Shown: positions 17,200 through 26,228 of the stretch, in pieces | Position numbering within the stretch: the first letter of the stretch is position 1 | Layout of the letters: every line of letters begins with the position of its first letter | Source: Flavisolibacter nicotianae | GTDB taxonomy: Bacteria; Bacteroidota; Bacteroidia; Chitinophagales; Chitinophagaceae | Assembly: GCF_003628535.1 (NCBI RefSeq) | Contig: NZ_RBCI01000001.1 | Coordinates: 372,001 to 436,000 of the forward strand | DNA length: 64,000 bases | Direction: 5' to 3' | The notes under the pieces: model-generated | Told to the model about the DNA's origin: nothing | Database searches by the model: none | The model's input: only the letters and a program-made list of their open reading frames with translations | Program-made: the position numbers and the translations under genes

Positions 17200-17805
17200 A
17201 TGAAAAAATTTCTCCCCGCCCTGTGGGCTGCGTTTTTGATCCTTGCATCCTGCAGCAACGACAAGGCCAAAGTAAAAAGCATTCAAAAGAACGAAGACGG
17301 CTCCTCCACAACCACCACGGTTGACATGCAAAAAATGGCTGAAGCATCCGACAAGTCGCAGGAAAAGATTGAGGAACTGAAAAAACTCACGCCCCTGCGC
17401 CTGGACCAACTGAAAGCCCTGCTGCCCGAAGAACTGGCCGGCATGAAACGCAGCAGCTACAACACCAGCAGCACCATGGGCTATGCCATGGCAGAAGGAA
17501 CCTACCGGAAAGATGACTCCACCGAACTGAAAGTGGTCGTGTACGATTGCGCCGGGGAAGCCGGTTCGGCCTTGTACACCATGACCTACTGGGGCGCCAT
17601 GAACTTCCAGCAGGAAAGCGATAAGGAATACACCAAGACCATCGACTTTAAAGGGGTCAAGGCCATTGAAAACTATAAAAAAGAAGGGAATGAGTCTTCG
17701 CTCACCTACGTGAGCAACGACAGGCTCCTGGTGGTGCTGAATGGCACGAACCTAAAGCCCGATGAAGTCAAAGAAGCGGCCAATCATCTTTCGCTAAACC
17801 TGTAA
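17200..17805 (+). CDS. Hypothetical lipoprotein, 201 residues
   Basis: The N-terminus MKKFLPALWAAFLILASC is a lipoprotein signal with Cys18, followed by a charged Lys/Thr/Ser linker. A helical segment (KSQEKIEELKKLTPLRLDQL) and a compact domain follow (LPEELAGMKRSSYNTSS, EGTYRKDDSTELKVVVYDCAG, AIENYKKEGNESSLTYVSNDR). The central region resembles families of unknown periplasmic lipoproteins in Bacteroidota. No catalytic motif is seen. It has its own promoter and a strong terminator, so it is a stand-alone transcript. Function unknown. Confidence 0.8.
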   Translation: MKKFLPALWAAFLILASCSNDKAKVKSIQKNEDGSSTTTTVDMQKMAEASDKSQEKIEELKKLTPLRLDQLKALLPEELAGMKRSSYNTSSTMGYAMAEGTYRKDDSTELKVVVYDCAGEAGSALYTMTYWGAMNFQQESDKEYTKTIDFKGVKAIENYKKEGNESSLTYVSNDRLLVVLNGTNLKPDEVKEAANHLSLNL

Positions 17806-17837
17806 AAAAATGTCCCGCTTTCGCGGGACATTTTTTT
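17804..17837. terminator. Bidirectional terminator between convergent genes
   Basis: A7 then TGTCCCGC-TTTC-GCGGGACA then T7. It is a perfect stem with T runs on both strands, and it overlaps the ends of the lipoprotein gene and kbl. Confidence 0.92.
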
Positions 17838-19023
17838 ATTTCAACACACCCAGGTCTTTTCCAATCCGGGTAAAGGCTTCAATTGCTTTGTCCAGGTGCG
17901 CCTGCTCGTGGGCCGCACTGATCTGCACCCGGATGCGGGCCTGCCCCTTGGGCACCACGGGAAAAAAGAAGCCGATCACATAAATACCTTCCTGCAGCAG
18001 GGCATCGGCAAATTTTGCGGCCAAAACCGAATCATAGAGCATGATGGGCACGATCGGGTGCTCGCCGGGCTTGATGTCGAAGCCCGCTTCCGTCATCTTG
18101 CTGCGGAAGTATTTTGTATTGTTTTCCAGTTTATCTCTGAGCTCTGTTGTTTCGCTCAGCATGTCCAGCACCGCAATGGACGCACCGGCTATGGACGGCG
18201 CCAGGGTATTGGAGAAAAGGTAGGGACGGCTGCGCTGGCGGAGGATCTCGATGATCTCTTTGCGTCCGCTGGTAAAGCCGCCGCTGGCGCCGCCAAGTGC
18301 CTTTCCGAGGGTGCCGGTGATGATATCGATGCGCCCCATCACATTGCGGTATTCGTGGGTACCACGGCCGGTTTTGCCCACAAAGCCCGAAGCATGGCTT
18401 TCATCCATCATCACGATGGCGTCGTATTTGTCGGCGAGGTCGCAGATCTTGTCCAGTTGGGCAATCGTCCCATCCATGCTGAACACGCCGTCGGTGACAA
18501 TGATGCGGCTGCGCAGGTGGGCACTTTCCTTCAGCTTTGCTTCGAGGTCGTCCATGTTGTTGTGCTCGTAGCGGTACCGCTGCGCCTTGCACAGGCGAAC
18601 ACCGTCGATGATGGAAGCATGGTTCAGCGCATCGGAAATGATGGCATCCTGCTCGTTGAAGAGGGGTTCGAACACACCACCGTTAGCATCAAAGGCTGCG
18701 ACATACAGAATCGTGTCTTCCGTGCCGAGGAATTTTGCCAGCTTCGCCTCCAGTTCTTTGTGTATATCCTGCGTGCCGCAAATGAACCGCACGGAACTCA
18801 TGCCGTAACCGCGGCTGTCGATGTAGTGGTGTGCCGCTTCAATTGTTTTTGAGTGAGAAGACAGGCCTAAATAGTTATTCGCACAAAAATTCAACACCTG
18901 CTTTCCATTCACCGTGATCTCCGCACCCTGCGGCGAGGTAATGATCCGCTCGTTTTTATAGAGACCAGAATCTTTGATTTCCTGGATTTCTGTTCGTAAC
19001 CGTTCAATGAATTTGTCGTTCAT
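17836..19023 (-). CDS. kbl: Glycine C-acetyltransferase (2-amino-3-ketobutyrate CoA ligase)
   Basis: 395 residues from the ATG at 19021-19023, close to E. coli Kbl in length. It is a pyridoxal phosphate enzyme of the alpha-oxoamine synthase family that makes 2-amino-3-oxobutyrate from glycine and acetyl-CoA, or runs the reverse reaction in threonine breakdown. Diagnostic stretches are [65 protein letters not shown] and [14 protein letters not shown] with the PLP Lys at residue 241. The related enzymes KAS III-type BioF and HemA differ at the [12 protein letters not shown] motif. Threonine dehydrogenase (tdh), its usual partner, is not in the window. An upstream in-frame extension crosses the promoter and is rejected. 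Confidence 0.95.
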   Translation of the reverse strand: MNDKFIERLRTEIQEIKDSGLYKNERIITSPQGAEITVNGKQVLNFCANNYLGLSSHSKTIEAAHHYIDSRGYGMSSVRFICGTQDIHKELEAKLAKFLGTEDTILYVAAFDANGGVFEPLFNEQDAIISDALNHASIIDGVRLCKAQRYRYEHNNMDDLEAKLKESAHLRSRIIVTDGVFSMDGTIAQLDKICDLADKYDAIVMMDESHASGFVGKTGRGTHEYRNVMGRIDIITGTLGKALGGASGGFTSGRKEIIEILRQRSRPYLFSNTLAPSIAGASIAVLDMLSETTELRDKLENNTKYFRSKMTEAGFDIKPGEHPIVPIMLYDSVLAAKFADALLQEGIYVIGFFFPVVPKGQARIRVQISAAHEQAHLDKAIEAFTRIGKDLGVLK

Positions 19024-19045
19024 ACAGCGTGATTTAAAAAGAAGG

Positions 19046-19078
19046 CAAAAGTAAAAATTCAGGCGCCAAAAAAGACAA
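19046..19078 (-). promoter_or_regulatory. Promoter of kbl
   Basis: On the minus strand TTG (19076-19078), a 22-base spacer, then TACTTTTG (19046-19053), an exact TAnnTTTG element, 22 bases before the kbl start codon. Confidence 0.6.
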
Positions 19079-19114
19079 GGCCCCGCCGGGGAAACCGCTT
19101 TTTGAATTTTACCG

Positions 19115-19144
19115 TTTGACTTTTGACTTCCTCCCGCATCTTTG
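19115..19144 (+). promoter_or_regulatory. Promoter of the nucleoid-associated protein gene
   Basis: TTTG at 19115-19118, an 18-base spacer, then CATCTTTG at 19137-19144 (7 of 8 to TAnnTTTG). It lies 15 bases before the ATG at 19160, so the leader would be very short. Confidence 0.5.
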
Positions 19145-19159
19145 CCCCCATTTTTATCT

Positions 19160-20200
19160 ATGAACCTGCCAAACACCATCCTTGAAAAACTGATCATCCA
19201 TTACGTTGGAAACAAAAACAACAACGATCCCTTTCTGCTGTCGCCAAAACCGGCGGAGCTTTCCGACGAAAACCTGTACATCATCCAGGACAGCTTTCTG
19301 GGCCGGTTTAAAAACAACCACGAACACTATTCCTTCAAGCACGACTCGTCGCTGCAATACCACGAGCTTTACCAATACTGCAAGCAGTTGTTTGATGACG
19401 CCGAAACCTTCGAGGACGTGTCGGGCAACATTGCCAAACACCTGTACAACCATTCCACACATCCCAAGGTAAAGGGCGGTGAATTTTACATTGCCTACTT
19501 CAACGGCCTGCCGGTGGAAAGCCGCGTTTGCAAGGCTATCGGGCTTTTCAAAACAGAGAACAAGGCCTTTTTCCTGGACGTGGAGCAGGACGGCCAGGGC
19601 ATCCAGCTCAACATGAAAGAAGGCGTGGAAGTGACCAAGGTGGACAAAGGATGCCTGATTATCGGCCACAAGGAAGATGAAGGCTACGACGTGTTGCTCT
19701 TCGACAACCAAAACCGTGGAGAGGAAGCGCAGTACTGGAAGGAAAAATTCCTCGCCGTTGCGCCGCAGAAAAACGAGTTCCATACCACCCACCATTTTTT
19801 AACGCTGACCAAGCAATTCATCACCGGGCCGCTGGAGGAAGAATTGAAAGTGCCAAAGAACGAACAGGTGGAATTGCTGCACAAGTCCATCGACTATTTC
19901 AAGAGCCACGACAGCTTCGACATTGACGAATTTCAAACCGAAGTCTTCGCGCAGGACGACCGCATCGAAGCCTTCCGGAACTTTGGCTCCCGCTACATCG
20001 AAAGCAATGAATTTGAACTGGCCGCCCAGTTTGACATTTCCCCTGAAGCCGTCAAGAAACAAAGCCGCATTTTTAAAAGTGTGATCAAGCTGGATCGGAA
20101 CTTTCATATCTATGTACATGGCCGAACCGATCTCATTGAAAAAGGGGTGGACATGGACGGCCGGAAATATTACAAGATCTATTACCAGGATGAAGTGTAG
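19160..20200 (+). CDS. Nucleoid-associated protein of the NdpA/YejK family
   Basis: 346 residues from the ATG at 19160; the six codons upstream overlap the promoter. The pattern fits the 37-kDa nucleoid-associated family: [18 protein letters not shown] near the start, [67 protein letters not shown], then a charged C-terminal half. Family members bind DNA and nucleoids, and the detailed role is poorly known. It is divergent from kbl and followed by about 200 bases of non-coding sequence. Confidence 0.85.
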   Translation: MNLPNTILEKLIIHYVGNKNNNDPFLLSPKPAELSDENLYIIQDSFLGRFKNNHEHYSFKHDSSLQYHELYQYCKQLFDDAETFEDVSGNIAKHLYNHSTHPKVKGGEFYIAYFNGLPVESRVCKAIGLFKTENKAFFLDVEQDGQGIQLNMKEGVEVTKVDKGCLIIGHKEDEGYDVLLFDNQNRGEEAQYWKEKFLAVAPQKNEFHTTHHFLTLTKQFITGPLEEELKVPKNEQVELLHKSIDYFKSHDSFDIDEFQTEVFAQDDRIEAFRNFGSRYIESNEFELAAQFDISPEAVKKQSRIFKSVIKLDRNFHIYVHGRTDLIEKGVDMDGRKYYKIYYQDEV

Positions 20201-20398
20201 GAAACAGACGAACAGAAGAAGTTTTTCACTGTTCCTCTTTTTTTCAAATAGCAGCCAGTCCGAAAGCCGGAGAACAGGTTGAACCGCAAACCACTTCGAC
20301 ATTCATCATTCCTTGCTTTTCTGTACTTCTGTTCAAAAAAGTTTAATACTCCTGTAACATTCAGCCAACTACCTTCGTCTAATCCATAAACCACGACC

Positions 20399-20605
20399 AT
20401 GCAAAAGTTTTTTACACAAAAAGCTTTTCTCCTGCTGACGCTTTTCTTTATCCTGATCGCCGGATTTTCCTTTGCCGCTTTTCGTGAAACAGAACAGGTT
20501 TGCACCCAGGTGAAAAGCTGCTGCAAGATGACACAACCGGCCAGGAGCAGCGAGATGCTTTGGGAGGTGGTTTCCCGCCAGTTTCTTTCGCTTGTTTCCC
20601 TCTAA
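20399..20605 (+). CDS. Small exported Cys-containing peptide upstream of an ECF sigma operon
   Basis: 68 residues: a hydrophobic export signal (KAFLLLTLFFILIAGFSFAAF), a short linker with Cys residues (VCTQVKSCCKM) and an amphipathic end (EMLWEVVSRQFLSLVSL). I recall peptides with the same plan beside ECF sigma genes in Chitinophagaceae, but this is from memory. A TACCTTCG element (7 of 8 to TAnnTTTG) lies at 20370-20377, 21 bases before the ATG. The sigma gene begins 79 bases downstream. It could be a secreted signal or a redox or metal sensor for the module; neither is shown by sequence. Confidence 0.6.
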   Translation: MQKFFTQKAFLLLTLFFILIAGFSFAAFRETEQVCTQVKSCCKMTQPARSSEMLWEVVSRQFLSLVSL

Positions 20606-20684
20606 AAAAATTTTCCATCTTCTGTAACTTTATCGGCACCCAGGCGTTTCACTGCTGGAACAAAGCCCGTTTTGCTGACTGATT

Positions 20685-21170
20685 ATGACCGAAAAAGAGT
20701 ACAATGACTGTGTGAACCTATACGCCGATAACGTGTACCGGTTTATCGTGAAAAATCTTCGTCACGAGGAAGATGCCCGTGACGTCGTACAAACAGCCTT
20801 TGAAAAACTCTGGCGGTCACGCGACGAGGTGGACAACGGCAAGTGCAAATCCTTTCTCTTTACCGTAGCGTACAACTGCATGATCGACCACCTGCGGAAG
20901 GTAAAGCGGGTGTACCTGAAAGAAGAGTTCAGGGAAGAGGCCAGGATCAGCGACCGGCCACACAACAACACCCGGCAAATCCTGGAGCGTGCCCTTGCAA
21001 AGCTGAGCGAGACGCAGCGTTCTTTGGTTCTTTTAAAAGATTACGAAGGATACAGCTACGGGGAGATCGGGCAGATCATGAACCTGAGCGAAAGCCAAGT
21101 AAAAGTGTACCTGCACCGGGCCCGCCTTCAATTAAAAGACTACATTGTAAAAGTGGAAAATGTCATCTAA
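20685..21170 (+). CDS. ECF-type RNA polymerase sigma factor
   Basis: 161 residues. Region 2: YADNVYRFIVKNLRHEEDAR, DVVQTAFEKLWRSRDEVD and FLFTVAYNCMIDHLRK. Region 4: ALAKLSETQRSLVLLKDYEGY, then GEIGQIMNLSESQVKVYLHR. It differs from the sigma factor at 14.3 kb in sequence and has a normal ATG. It overlaps the following gene by 11 bases. TAACTTTA (20625-20632) is a possible -7 element. Together with the next two genes it forms a sigma / regulator / outer-membrane protein module. Confidence 0.9.
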   Translation: MTEKEYNDCVNLYADNVYRFIVKNLRHEEDARDVVQTAFEKLWRSRDEVDNGKCKSFLFTVAYNCMIDHLRKVKRVYLKEEFREEARISDRPHNNTRQILERALAKLSETQRSLVLLKDYEGYSYGEIGQIMNLSESQVKVYLHRARLQLKDYIVKVENVI

Positions 21171-22212
21171 CACAAACGATACAATCAACCTGGGCAACTA
21201 CGAAGAGTGGTTCATCCTGTACATGGATGACGAGTTGGGCACGGAAGACAAACGGATGGTCGACAACTTCCTGCTTCTGCACCCGCAACTCCAGGAAGAG
21301 ATGGACGTTCTGCTGAGCACCAAATTACCCGCGGATGGAATCACCTTCGCAGGCAAAGAAGAGTTGAAAGCCGAGGCCATGAAGCTGAATGCGGTGGATG
21401 AGAATCTTTTGCTTTACCTCGATAACGAGCTTCCGGCAGCCGGGAAAAAAGCGGTGGAGGAAAGGCTTGCAGCCGACCAGGATTATCGCCTCCAGCATGC
21501 CCTGCTGCAACAAACCAGACTGGATGCATCCGAGGTTATTCTTCATCCCAATAAGAAAGAACTTTATCGCCATACAGAAGCTGTCATCTTCTTTCCCCTG
21601 TGGCTGCGGATCGCTGCCGTCGTGGTGCTGATCTTATTTGCAGCCTTCTTCTTTGTCTTTACTACCAACCAGCAACCGGCCAACGGTTATGCGATACAGG
21701 TAAACAAGCCGCTTCCGTTACCGGAAAATCGGCTGCCCGGAAACCAGCCGGCGGAAAACAGTCTTCCGCTGCAGCAACAAACAGCCACTGTAAATACTGC
21801 CAGAAAAGACAGGCCCGTCATCCGCCCGGACGTCAAACAGGCCGTTCAGGTAGTGGATAAGAAAAAAACCATCGAGCCTATCACGCCTGCCGACCAACAG
21901 GTTGAAATGACTGCTTTGCAGGAAGCACCGGCTGTCCATATAGAAGCCGCCAAACTGAATGCACAACCGGCAATGGCCATTAACATTCCTGTAGCAACTC
22001 CGGCTGTAACATCGGCTACACCTGCTACGTATAAAGATCAAAGCAACCCCGAAATAACTGCAGGTATCGAGGGGGACGACAGATCGAACAGAACACCGGC
22101 CAAGGGCTTCCTGCGCAAGGTCTCCCGGTTTTTGGAACGGCGCACCGGAATCGGTACCGTCAATGCAGACAACGAACTGCTGGTGGGTGCCGTGGCGCTG
22201 AAACTTAACTAA
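21160..22212 (+). CDS. Putative transmembrane anti-sigma-like protein
   Basis: 350 residues. The cytoplasmic N-terminal half holds two copies of a short helical module (LGNYEEWFILYMDDELGTED and DENLLLYLDNELPAAGKKAV), each like the anti-sigma / zinc-finger-like opening but lacking Cys and His. A single membrane helix follows near residues 146-167 (LRIAAVVVLILFAAFFFVF), then a long Pro/Gln/Ala-rich periplasmic tail. The topology suits an anti-sigma factor that holds the upstream ECF factor and senses an envelope cue through its tail. That role is inferred from topology and from the 11-base overlap with the sigma gene. Confidence 0.72.
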   Translation: MSSNTNDTINLGNYEEWFILYMDDELGTEDKRMVDNFLLLHPQLQEEMDVLLSTKLPADGITFAGKEELKAEAMKLNAVDENLLLYLDNELPAAGKKAVEERLAADQDYRLQHALLQQTRLDASEVILHPNKKELYRHTEAVIFFPLWLRIAAVVVLILFAAFFFVFTTNQQPANGYAIQVNKPLPLPENRLPGNQPAENSLPLQQQTATVNTARKDRPVIRPDVKQAVQVVDKKKTIEPITPADQQVEMTALQEAPAVHIEAAKLNAQPAMAINIPVATPAVTSATPATYKDQSNPEITAGIEGDDRSNRTPAKGFLRKVSRFLERRTGIGTVNADNELLVGAVALKLN

Positions 22213-22220
22213 TCAAACAA

Positions 22221-23054
22221 ATGAATTTTATGAAAAGAACTGTACTTGCACTGCTGGCAACCGGCATGGCCCTGACCTCCTTTGCCCAGGCCGACACAAC
22301 GGCCCCGAAAGCGGACACCATCAAGATCGGCGGCATGATCATCATTAAAAAATCCGGCCGCAACAAAGACGAAGGCCGCGAGGTGATCATCTCCAACCGT
22401 CACCGGAAAAATCCCAACATCTCTACCAACTGGTGGATCGTCGACCTTGGCTTTGCCAATTACAAAGACGAAACAAATTATGCAGCGGCCCAGCAAAGCG
22501 GCTTTGTCTCCACCGATTTTACCAGCAAAGACAACCTGAAACTGCGCACCGGCAAATCGGTCAACGTCAACATCTGGGCTTTTCAGCAACGGCTCAACCT
22601 TGTAAAGCACGTGGTGAACCTGAAATACGGCTTGGGCGTAGAACTGAACAACTACCGCTTCGACAACGAAGAAGTACGGTTTAGCAAGAACCCGACAAAG
22701 GTTAGCATCGATCCTTCGCTGCAGGGAGCGGGCAAAAACAAGCTGGCGGCCGATTACGCCACCATCCCGATGATGCTGAACTTCAACTTTACCCCGGGCC
22801 GCCGAAATGGCTTTGGCTTTAGCGCCGGCGCCAGCGTGGGTTACCTCTACTCGGCCCGCCAGAAGATCAAGGACGATGGCAAAAAGACAAAGCTGCACGA
22901 TGACTTTAACCTTGAGAAATGGAAAGTCTCCTACATCGCCGAACTAACGCTGGGCCCTGTACGTCTCTACGGATCGATGGCCACCAGGAACATGTGGGAA
23001 AAGGGCCTGGACATGACTCCCTACAATGTCGGCATCCGCTTCAGCCATTTTTAA
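22221..23054 (+). CDS. Outer-membrane beta-barrel protein of the ECF module
   Basis: 277 residues with a signal peptide (MKRTVLALLATGMALTSFAQ), a basic segment (IIKKSGRNKDEGREVIISNRH) and alternating beta strands (WWIVDLGFANYKDE, NVNIWAFQQRLNLV, LKYGLGVELNNYRF, MMLNFNFTPGR, GFSAGASVGYLYSAR, YIAELTLGPVRLYGSMA), ending in GIRFSHF, a typical barrel C-terminus. It follows the anti-sigma-like gene by 8 bases. It resembles PorT-like and OmpW-like small barrels in general plan only. It is probably either the sensor or the main target of the module. Starts at 22221 and 22230 are equally possible. Confidence 0.78.
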   Translation: MNFMKRTVLALLATGMALTSFAQADTTAPKADTIKIGGMIIIKKSGRNKDEGREVIISNRHRKNPNISTNWWIVDLGFANYKDETNYAAAQQSGFVSTDFTSKDNLKLRTGKSVNVNIWAFQQRLNLVKHVVNLKYGLGVELNNYRFDNEEVRFSKNPTKVSIDPSLQGAGKNKLAADYATIPMMLNFNFTPGRRNGFGFSAGASVGYLYSARQKIKDDGKKTKLHDDFNLEKWKVSYIAELTLGPVRLYGSMATRNMWEKGLDMTPYNVGIRFSHF

Positions 23055-23377
23055 ACCGGCATTCACATTTTTTCGAAGACCCGCTCACGGCACTGAGTGG
23101 GTCTTCTTTTTTATCGGTAACCGGAAACCACGCAGACGACCGGGGATTTTTCCGCGGTGCCGAATCCCTTCGCCTTCATTTTTACGGCGTTCGCCGAAAA
23201 TCACCTTTCCCTGCAAAGGCTGGCTTCATTTTTCGTCGAAAAAGAAATCTATTCACATCGGCTGAAACCTGCCTCCCGCAAACGTTTCCGCCGGCTGCGA
23301 AAAACTTTTTCACGTAAAAAATAAAATCGAAATCCTGCCGTTTTGAAGGCAGACAAACGCAAATCCTTTACGGACAC
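23055..23377. other. Gap of 323 bases; terminator, then nothing clear
   Basis: It holds the terminator at 23075-23113. The rest is non-coding, with the leader of the L,D-transpeptidase gene. TTTTG near 23341 and ATCCTTTA near 23364 could be a weak promoter, but the match is poor. Confidence 0.5.
23075..23113 (+). terminator. Terminator of the ECF/barrel operon
   Basis: GAAGACCCGCTCA and TGAGTGGGTCTTC form a stem with one G-T pair and a 6-base loop, followed by TTTTTT. It lies 20 bases after the barrel gene stop. Confidence 0.85.
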
Positions 23378-23974
23378 ATGAAAACCGCCCTTCTATTGAC
23401 AACCTGCATCCTGGCTTCCGGTGGTCTTATGCTGACCAAATCTGCCAACGATGCGTTAAACTGGCGCAGCAACGCCACCGTTACCAAAGCGAAAACCCTC
23501 AGTGCAACCCGGCGCATGTCCACCAATCCCATTGCACCGATGTATATCGTTGTGGACAAGAAAAAGTATGAACTGAGTGTATACGATGCCAAGGGATGGT
23601 TTGCCACCTACCCGGTGGTGTTTGGCAACAATTCGCTGGACGATAAAAGAATGGAAGGCGACCGCAAAACGCCGGAAGGACAGTTTAAAATCAACCAAAA
23701 ACGGCCGCATGAAAAATGGGACCGTTATATGGGAATTGATTATCCCAACCAGGAAAGCATTGCCAAGTTCAACATGCGCAAGCAACGGGGCGAAATTCCT
23801 TCCTGGGCAAAACCGGGCGGCGGCATCGGAATTCACGGCACCTGGCCCGACGACGATTATGTCGTGGACCACTTCCGCAACTGGACCAACGGCTGCATTT
23901 CGCTCAAGCGCCATGACGTGGAAGACCTGTACAGCTACATCCCGGTCGGCACGCCGGTGTACATCCGGAAGTGA
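23378..23974 (+). CDS. L,D-transpeptidase (YkuD family)
   Basis: 198 residues with an N-terminal export segment (MKTALLLTTCILASGGLML). The YkuD domain runs from MYIVVDKKKYELSVYDAKGW through the conserved NNSLDDKRMEGDRKTPEG to the catalytic box, GIGIHGTWPDD with His153 and WTNGCISLKRHDVEDLY with Cys173. Such enzymes cross-link peptidoglycan (3-3) or attach proteins to it, in the periplasm. Related family members act as murein endopeptidases or carboxypeptidases, so the exact reaction is not certain. Stand-alone gene ended by a bidirectional terminator. Confidence 0.9.
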   Translation: MKTALLLTTCILASGGLMLTKSANDALNWRSNATVTKAKTLSATRRMSTNPIAPMYIVVDKKKYELSVYDAKGWFATYPVVFGNNSLDDKRMEGDRKTPEGQFKINQKRPHEKWDRYMGIDYPNQESIAKFNMRKQRGEIPSWAKPGGGIGIHGTWPDDDYVVDHFRNWTNGCISLKRHDVEDLYSYIPVGTPVYIRK

Positions 23975-24016
23975 AAGGTGAGACGCCAGACCTGAAACAT
24001 GAAAAACCTGTAGATA

Positions 24017-24051
24017 AAAACAGCCTGTCAAACGACAGGCTGTTTTGTTTT
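24017..24051. terminator. Bidirectional terminator between L,D-transpeptidase and acs
   Basis: AAAACAGCCTGTC-AAAC-GACAGGCTGTTTT forms a perfect 13-bp stem. T tails lie on both strands (TGTTTTGTTTTT on plus). Confidence 0.9.
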
Positions 24052-24132
24052 TCATTACCTATTTTATCCGCTGGAAATTGCATAAACAAAGGCCACACTG
24101 GTTTCACCTTTCCCGTCTGCCGTTTCACATCC

Positions 24133-26058
24133 TCACAGCTTGCCCTTTGCTATTTCTTCCACCACAGCGGGGTCGAGCAGGGTTGTCGTGTCGCCAAAGT
24201 TGTGGCTTTCGCCTTCGGCGATCTTCCGTAAAATGCGGCGCATGATCTTTCCGCTGCGGGTCTTGGGCAGGCCGGGAACAAACTGGATCTTGTCCGGCTT
24301 GGCAATCGGACCGATGATCCGGGAAACCGTTTGCAAAATGTTTTGCCGCATGTCGTCCTGGCTGCCGTGCATGTGCTGGCAGATGACATAGGCATAAATG
24401 CCCTGGCCCTTGATATCGTGCGGGTAGCCAACAACGGCGCTTTCCACCACGTCGCTGTGCATGTTGATGGCGTTCTCCACTTCGGCCGTGCCGATGCGGT
24501 GGCCGCTGACGTTGAGCACATCATCGACGCGGCCGGTGATGCGGTAGTTGCCCTCTTCATCACGCAGGGCGCCGTCGCCTGTAAAATATAAATCCTCGTA
24601 GGTAGAGAAATAGGTCTTGCGGCAGCGCTCGTGATCGCCGTAGGTCGTGCGCAGGATCCCAGGCCACGGTGCTTTGATGCAAAGATTGCCGGCGGCAGGG
24701 TTGCCGGTGATTTCTGTCCCGTTCTCATCCACCAAAACCGGCTGCACCCCGGGCATGGGCAGCGTGGCCCAACTGGGTTTGGCTGGTGTCACCCCGGCCA
24801 GGTTGGAAATCAACGTGCCGCCGGTTTCGGTTTGCCACCAGGTATCCACGATCGGGCACCTTCCTTTGCCAATGTGCTCGTCGTACCAATGCCAGGCTTC
24901 TTCATTAATCGGTTCACCCACCGTGCCCAATACTTTTAAGGTGGACAGGTCTTTTCCTTCCAGCGGCTTCAGGCCAAAACCCATCAACGACCGGATAGCC
25001 GTCGGGGCGGTATAGAGGATATTTACCTTGTGTTTGTCGACAATCTCCCAGAAACGGCCGGCATTGGGCCAGGTGGGCACGCCTTCAAACATCACCGAAG
25101 TGGCACCGGCCGCCAGCGGGCCATAAACTATATAGCTGTGGCCTGTAATCCAGCCAATGTCGGCCGTGCAGAAATGAATATCGCCGGGTTGGTATTGAAA
25201 TACATTGACAAACGTGTAGGCCGTCCAGATCATGTAGCCTGCGCAGGTATGCACCACGCCTTTGGGTTTGCCGGTACTTCCCGAGGTATATAAAATAAAC
25301 AGGGGATCTTCGGCATCCATCTCTTCGGCCGGGAACGAAACCACGCCCCCTTTCTCAACCTGCGTTTCGGCATGCTCCATTTCATCTTCCCACCACACGT
25401 CCCGCCCCTTGATCATCGAAACCGCTGTTCGGGTACGGGTGTATACGATGACCTTCTTTACCGTTCTGTTGCCGATAAGAGCATCGTCGATCACGTTTTT
25501 CAGCGGGATCACTTTTTCACCGCGATAGGCACCGTCGGCGGTAATGATAAATTCGGCACCGGCATCTTCCAGGCGGTCGGCAATGCTTTGGGCCGAAAAG
25601 CCGCCAAATACCACGCTGTGTATGGCACCGATGCGGGCACATCCCAGGATGGCATAGGCCAGTTCGGGCACCATGCCCATATAGATGCAAACGCGGTCGC
25701 CTTTTTTCACACCGTTGTTTTTCAGCATTTGTGCCACCTGGCACACTCGCTTGTGCAGGCGGTTGTAGGTCACCACCCGCACCCTGTCTTCGGGGTTGTT
25801 GGGCTCCCAAATGATGGCCGGCTTCTCGCCCATCTCCGGCAGGTAGCGATCGATACAGTTTTCGGTGATGTTCAGCTTGCCGTTCAAAAACCATTTGACA
25901 TTGGGTTCTTTGAAATTCCACTCGAGGACCCTGTCCCATTTTTTTCGCCAGTGAAAATGTTCTGCTACGCTGCTCCAGAATGCTTCTGGGTCGTTGACGC
26001 TTTTTTCGTAGGCCGCTTTGTATTCATCCAATGATCTGATCTGATAAGGGTAAGCCAT
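24133..26058 (-). CDS. acs: Acetyl-CoA synthetase (acetate-CoA ligase, AMP-forming)
   Basis: 641 residues from the ATG at 26056-26058 (MAYPYQIRS). It activates acetate to acetyl-AMP and then acetyl-CoA, in the cytoplasm. Signature stretches are AIIWEPNNPEDRVR, HSVVFGGFSAQSIADRLEDA, LYTSGSTGKPKGVVHT, DIGWITGHSYIVYGPL, VDTWWQTETGG, YFTGDGALRDEEGNY, RVDDVLNVSGHRIGTAE and the acetylatable Lys in LPKTRSGKIMRRIL. A start 30 bases upstream is possible, but TAAGTTTA, a likely -7 element, overlaps its first codons. Propionyl-CoA synthetase is the nearest alternative, but the GEPINEEAW-WWQTETGG context favours Acs. Confidence 0.96.
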   Translation of the reverse strand: MAYPYQIRSLDEYKAAYEKSVNDPEAFWSSVAEHFHWRKKWDRVLEWNFKEPNVKWFLNGKLNITENCIDRYLPEMGEKPAIIWEPNNPEDRVRVVTYNRLHKRVCQVAQMLKNNGVKKGDRVCIYMGMVPELAYAILGCARIGAIHSVVFGGFSAQSIADRLEDAGAEFIITADGAYRGEKVIPLKNVIDDALIGNRTVKKVIVYTRTRTAVSMIKGRDVWWEDEMEHAETQVEKGGVVSFPAEEMDAEDPLFILYTSGSTGKPKGVVHTCAGYMIWTAYTFVNVFQYQPGDIHFCTADIGWITGHSYIVYGPLAAGATSVMFEGVPTWPNAGRFWEIVDKHKVNILYTAPTAIRSLMGFGLKPLEGKDLSTLKVLGTVGEPINEEAWHWYDEHIGKGRCPIVDTWWQTETGGTLISNLAGVTPAKPSWATLPMPGVQPVLVDENGTEITGNPAAGNLCIKAPWPGILRTTYGDHERCRKTYFSTYEDLYFTGDGALRDEEGNYRITGRVDDVLNVSGHRIGTAEVENAINMHSDVVESAVVGYPHDIKGQGIYAYVICQHMHGSQDDMRQNILQTVSRIIGPIAKPDKIQFVPGLPKTRSGKIMRRILRKIAEGESHNFGDTTTLLDPAVVEEIAKGKL

Positions 26059-26191
26059 ACAATTGATTTGGGCCATAAACTTAGCCAAAACTCAGAATTT
26101 AAAACGTGGTGGGGAAAATGTAGGCCGGGCGCCGCCGATATGATTCTCAACCGTTGTTAACACGAATTAACGGTTATTTAGTGCCCGTTCG

Positions 26192-26221
26192 TTGTATTGT
26201 AAGCTGTAAACAATAAATTTG
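26192..26221 (+). promoter_or_regulatory. Textbook Bacteroidota promoter directly ahead of a GTG start
   Basis: TTG (26192-26194), a 19-base spacer, then TAAATTTG (26214-26221), a perfect TAnnTTTG. The first possible codon of the gene is GTG at 26229, about where transcription should start. Confidence 0.75.
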
Positions 26222-26228
26222 CAGCCCG

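Noticed and set aside
26059-26088. Longer start for acs
   Set aside because: The extra codons overlap TAAGTTTA, a likely promoter element, and the inner ATG gives the normal N-terminus.
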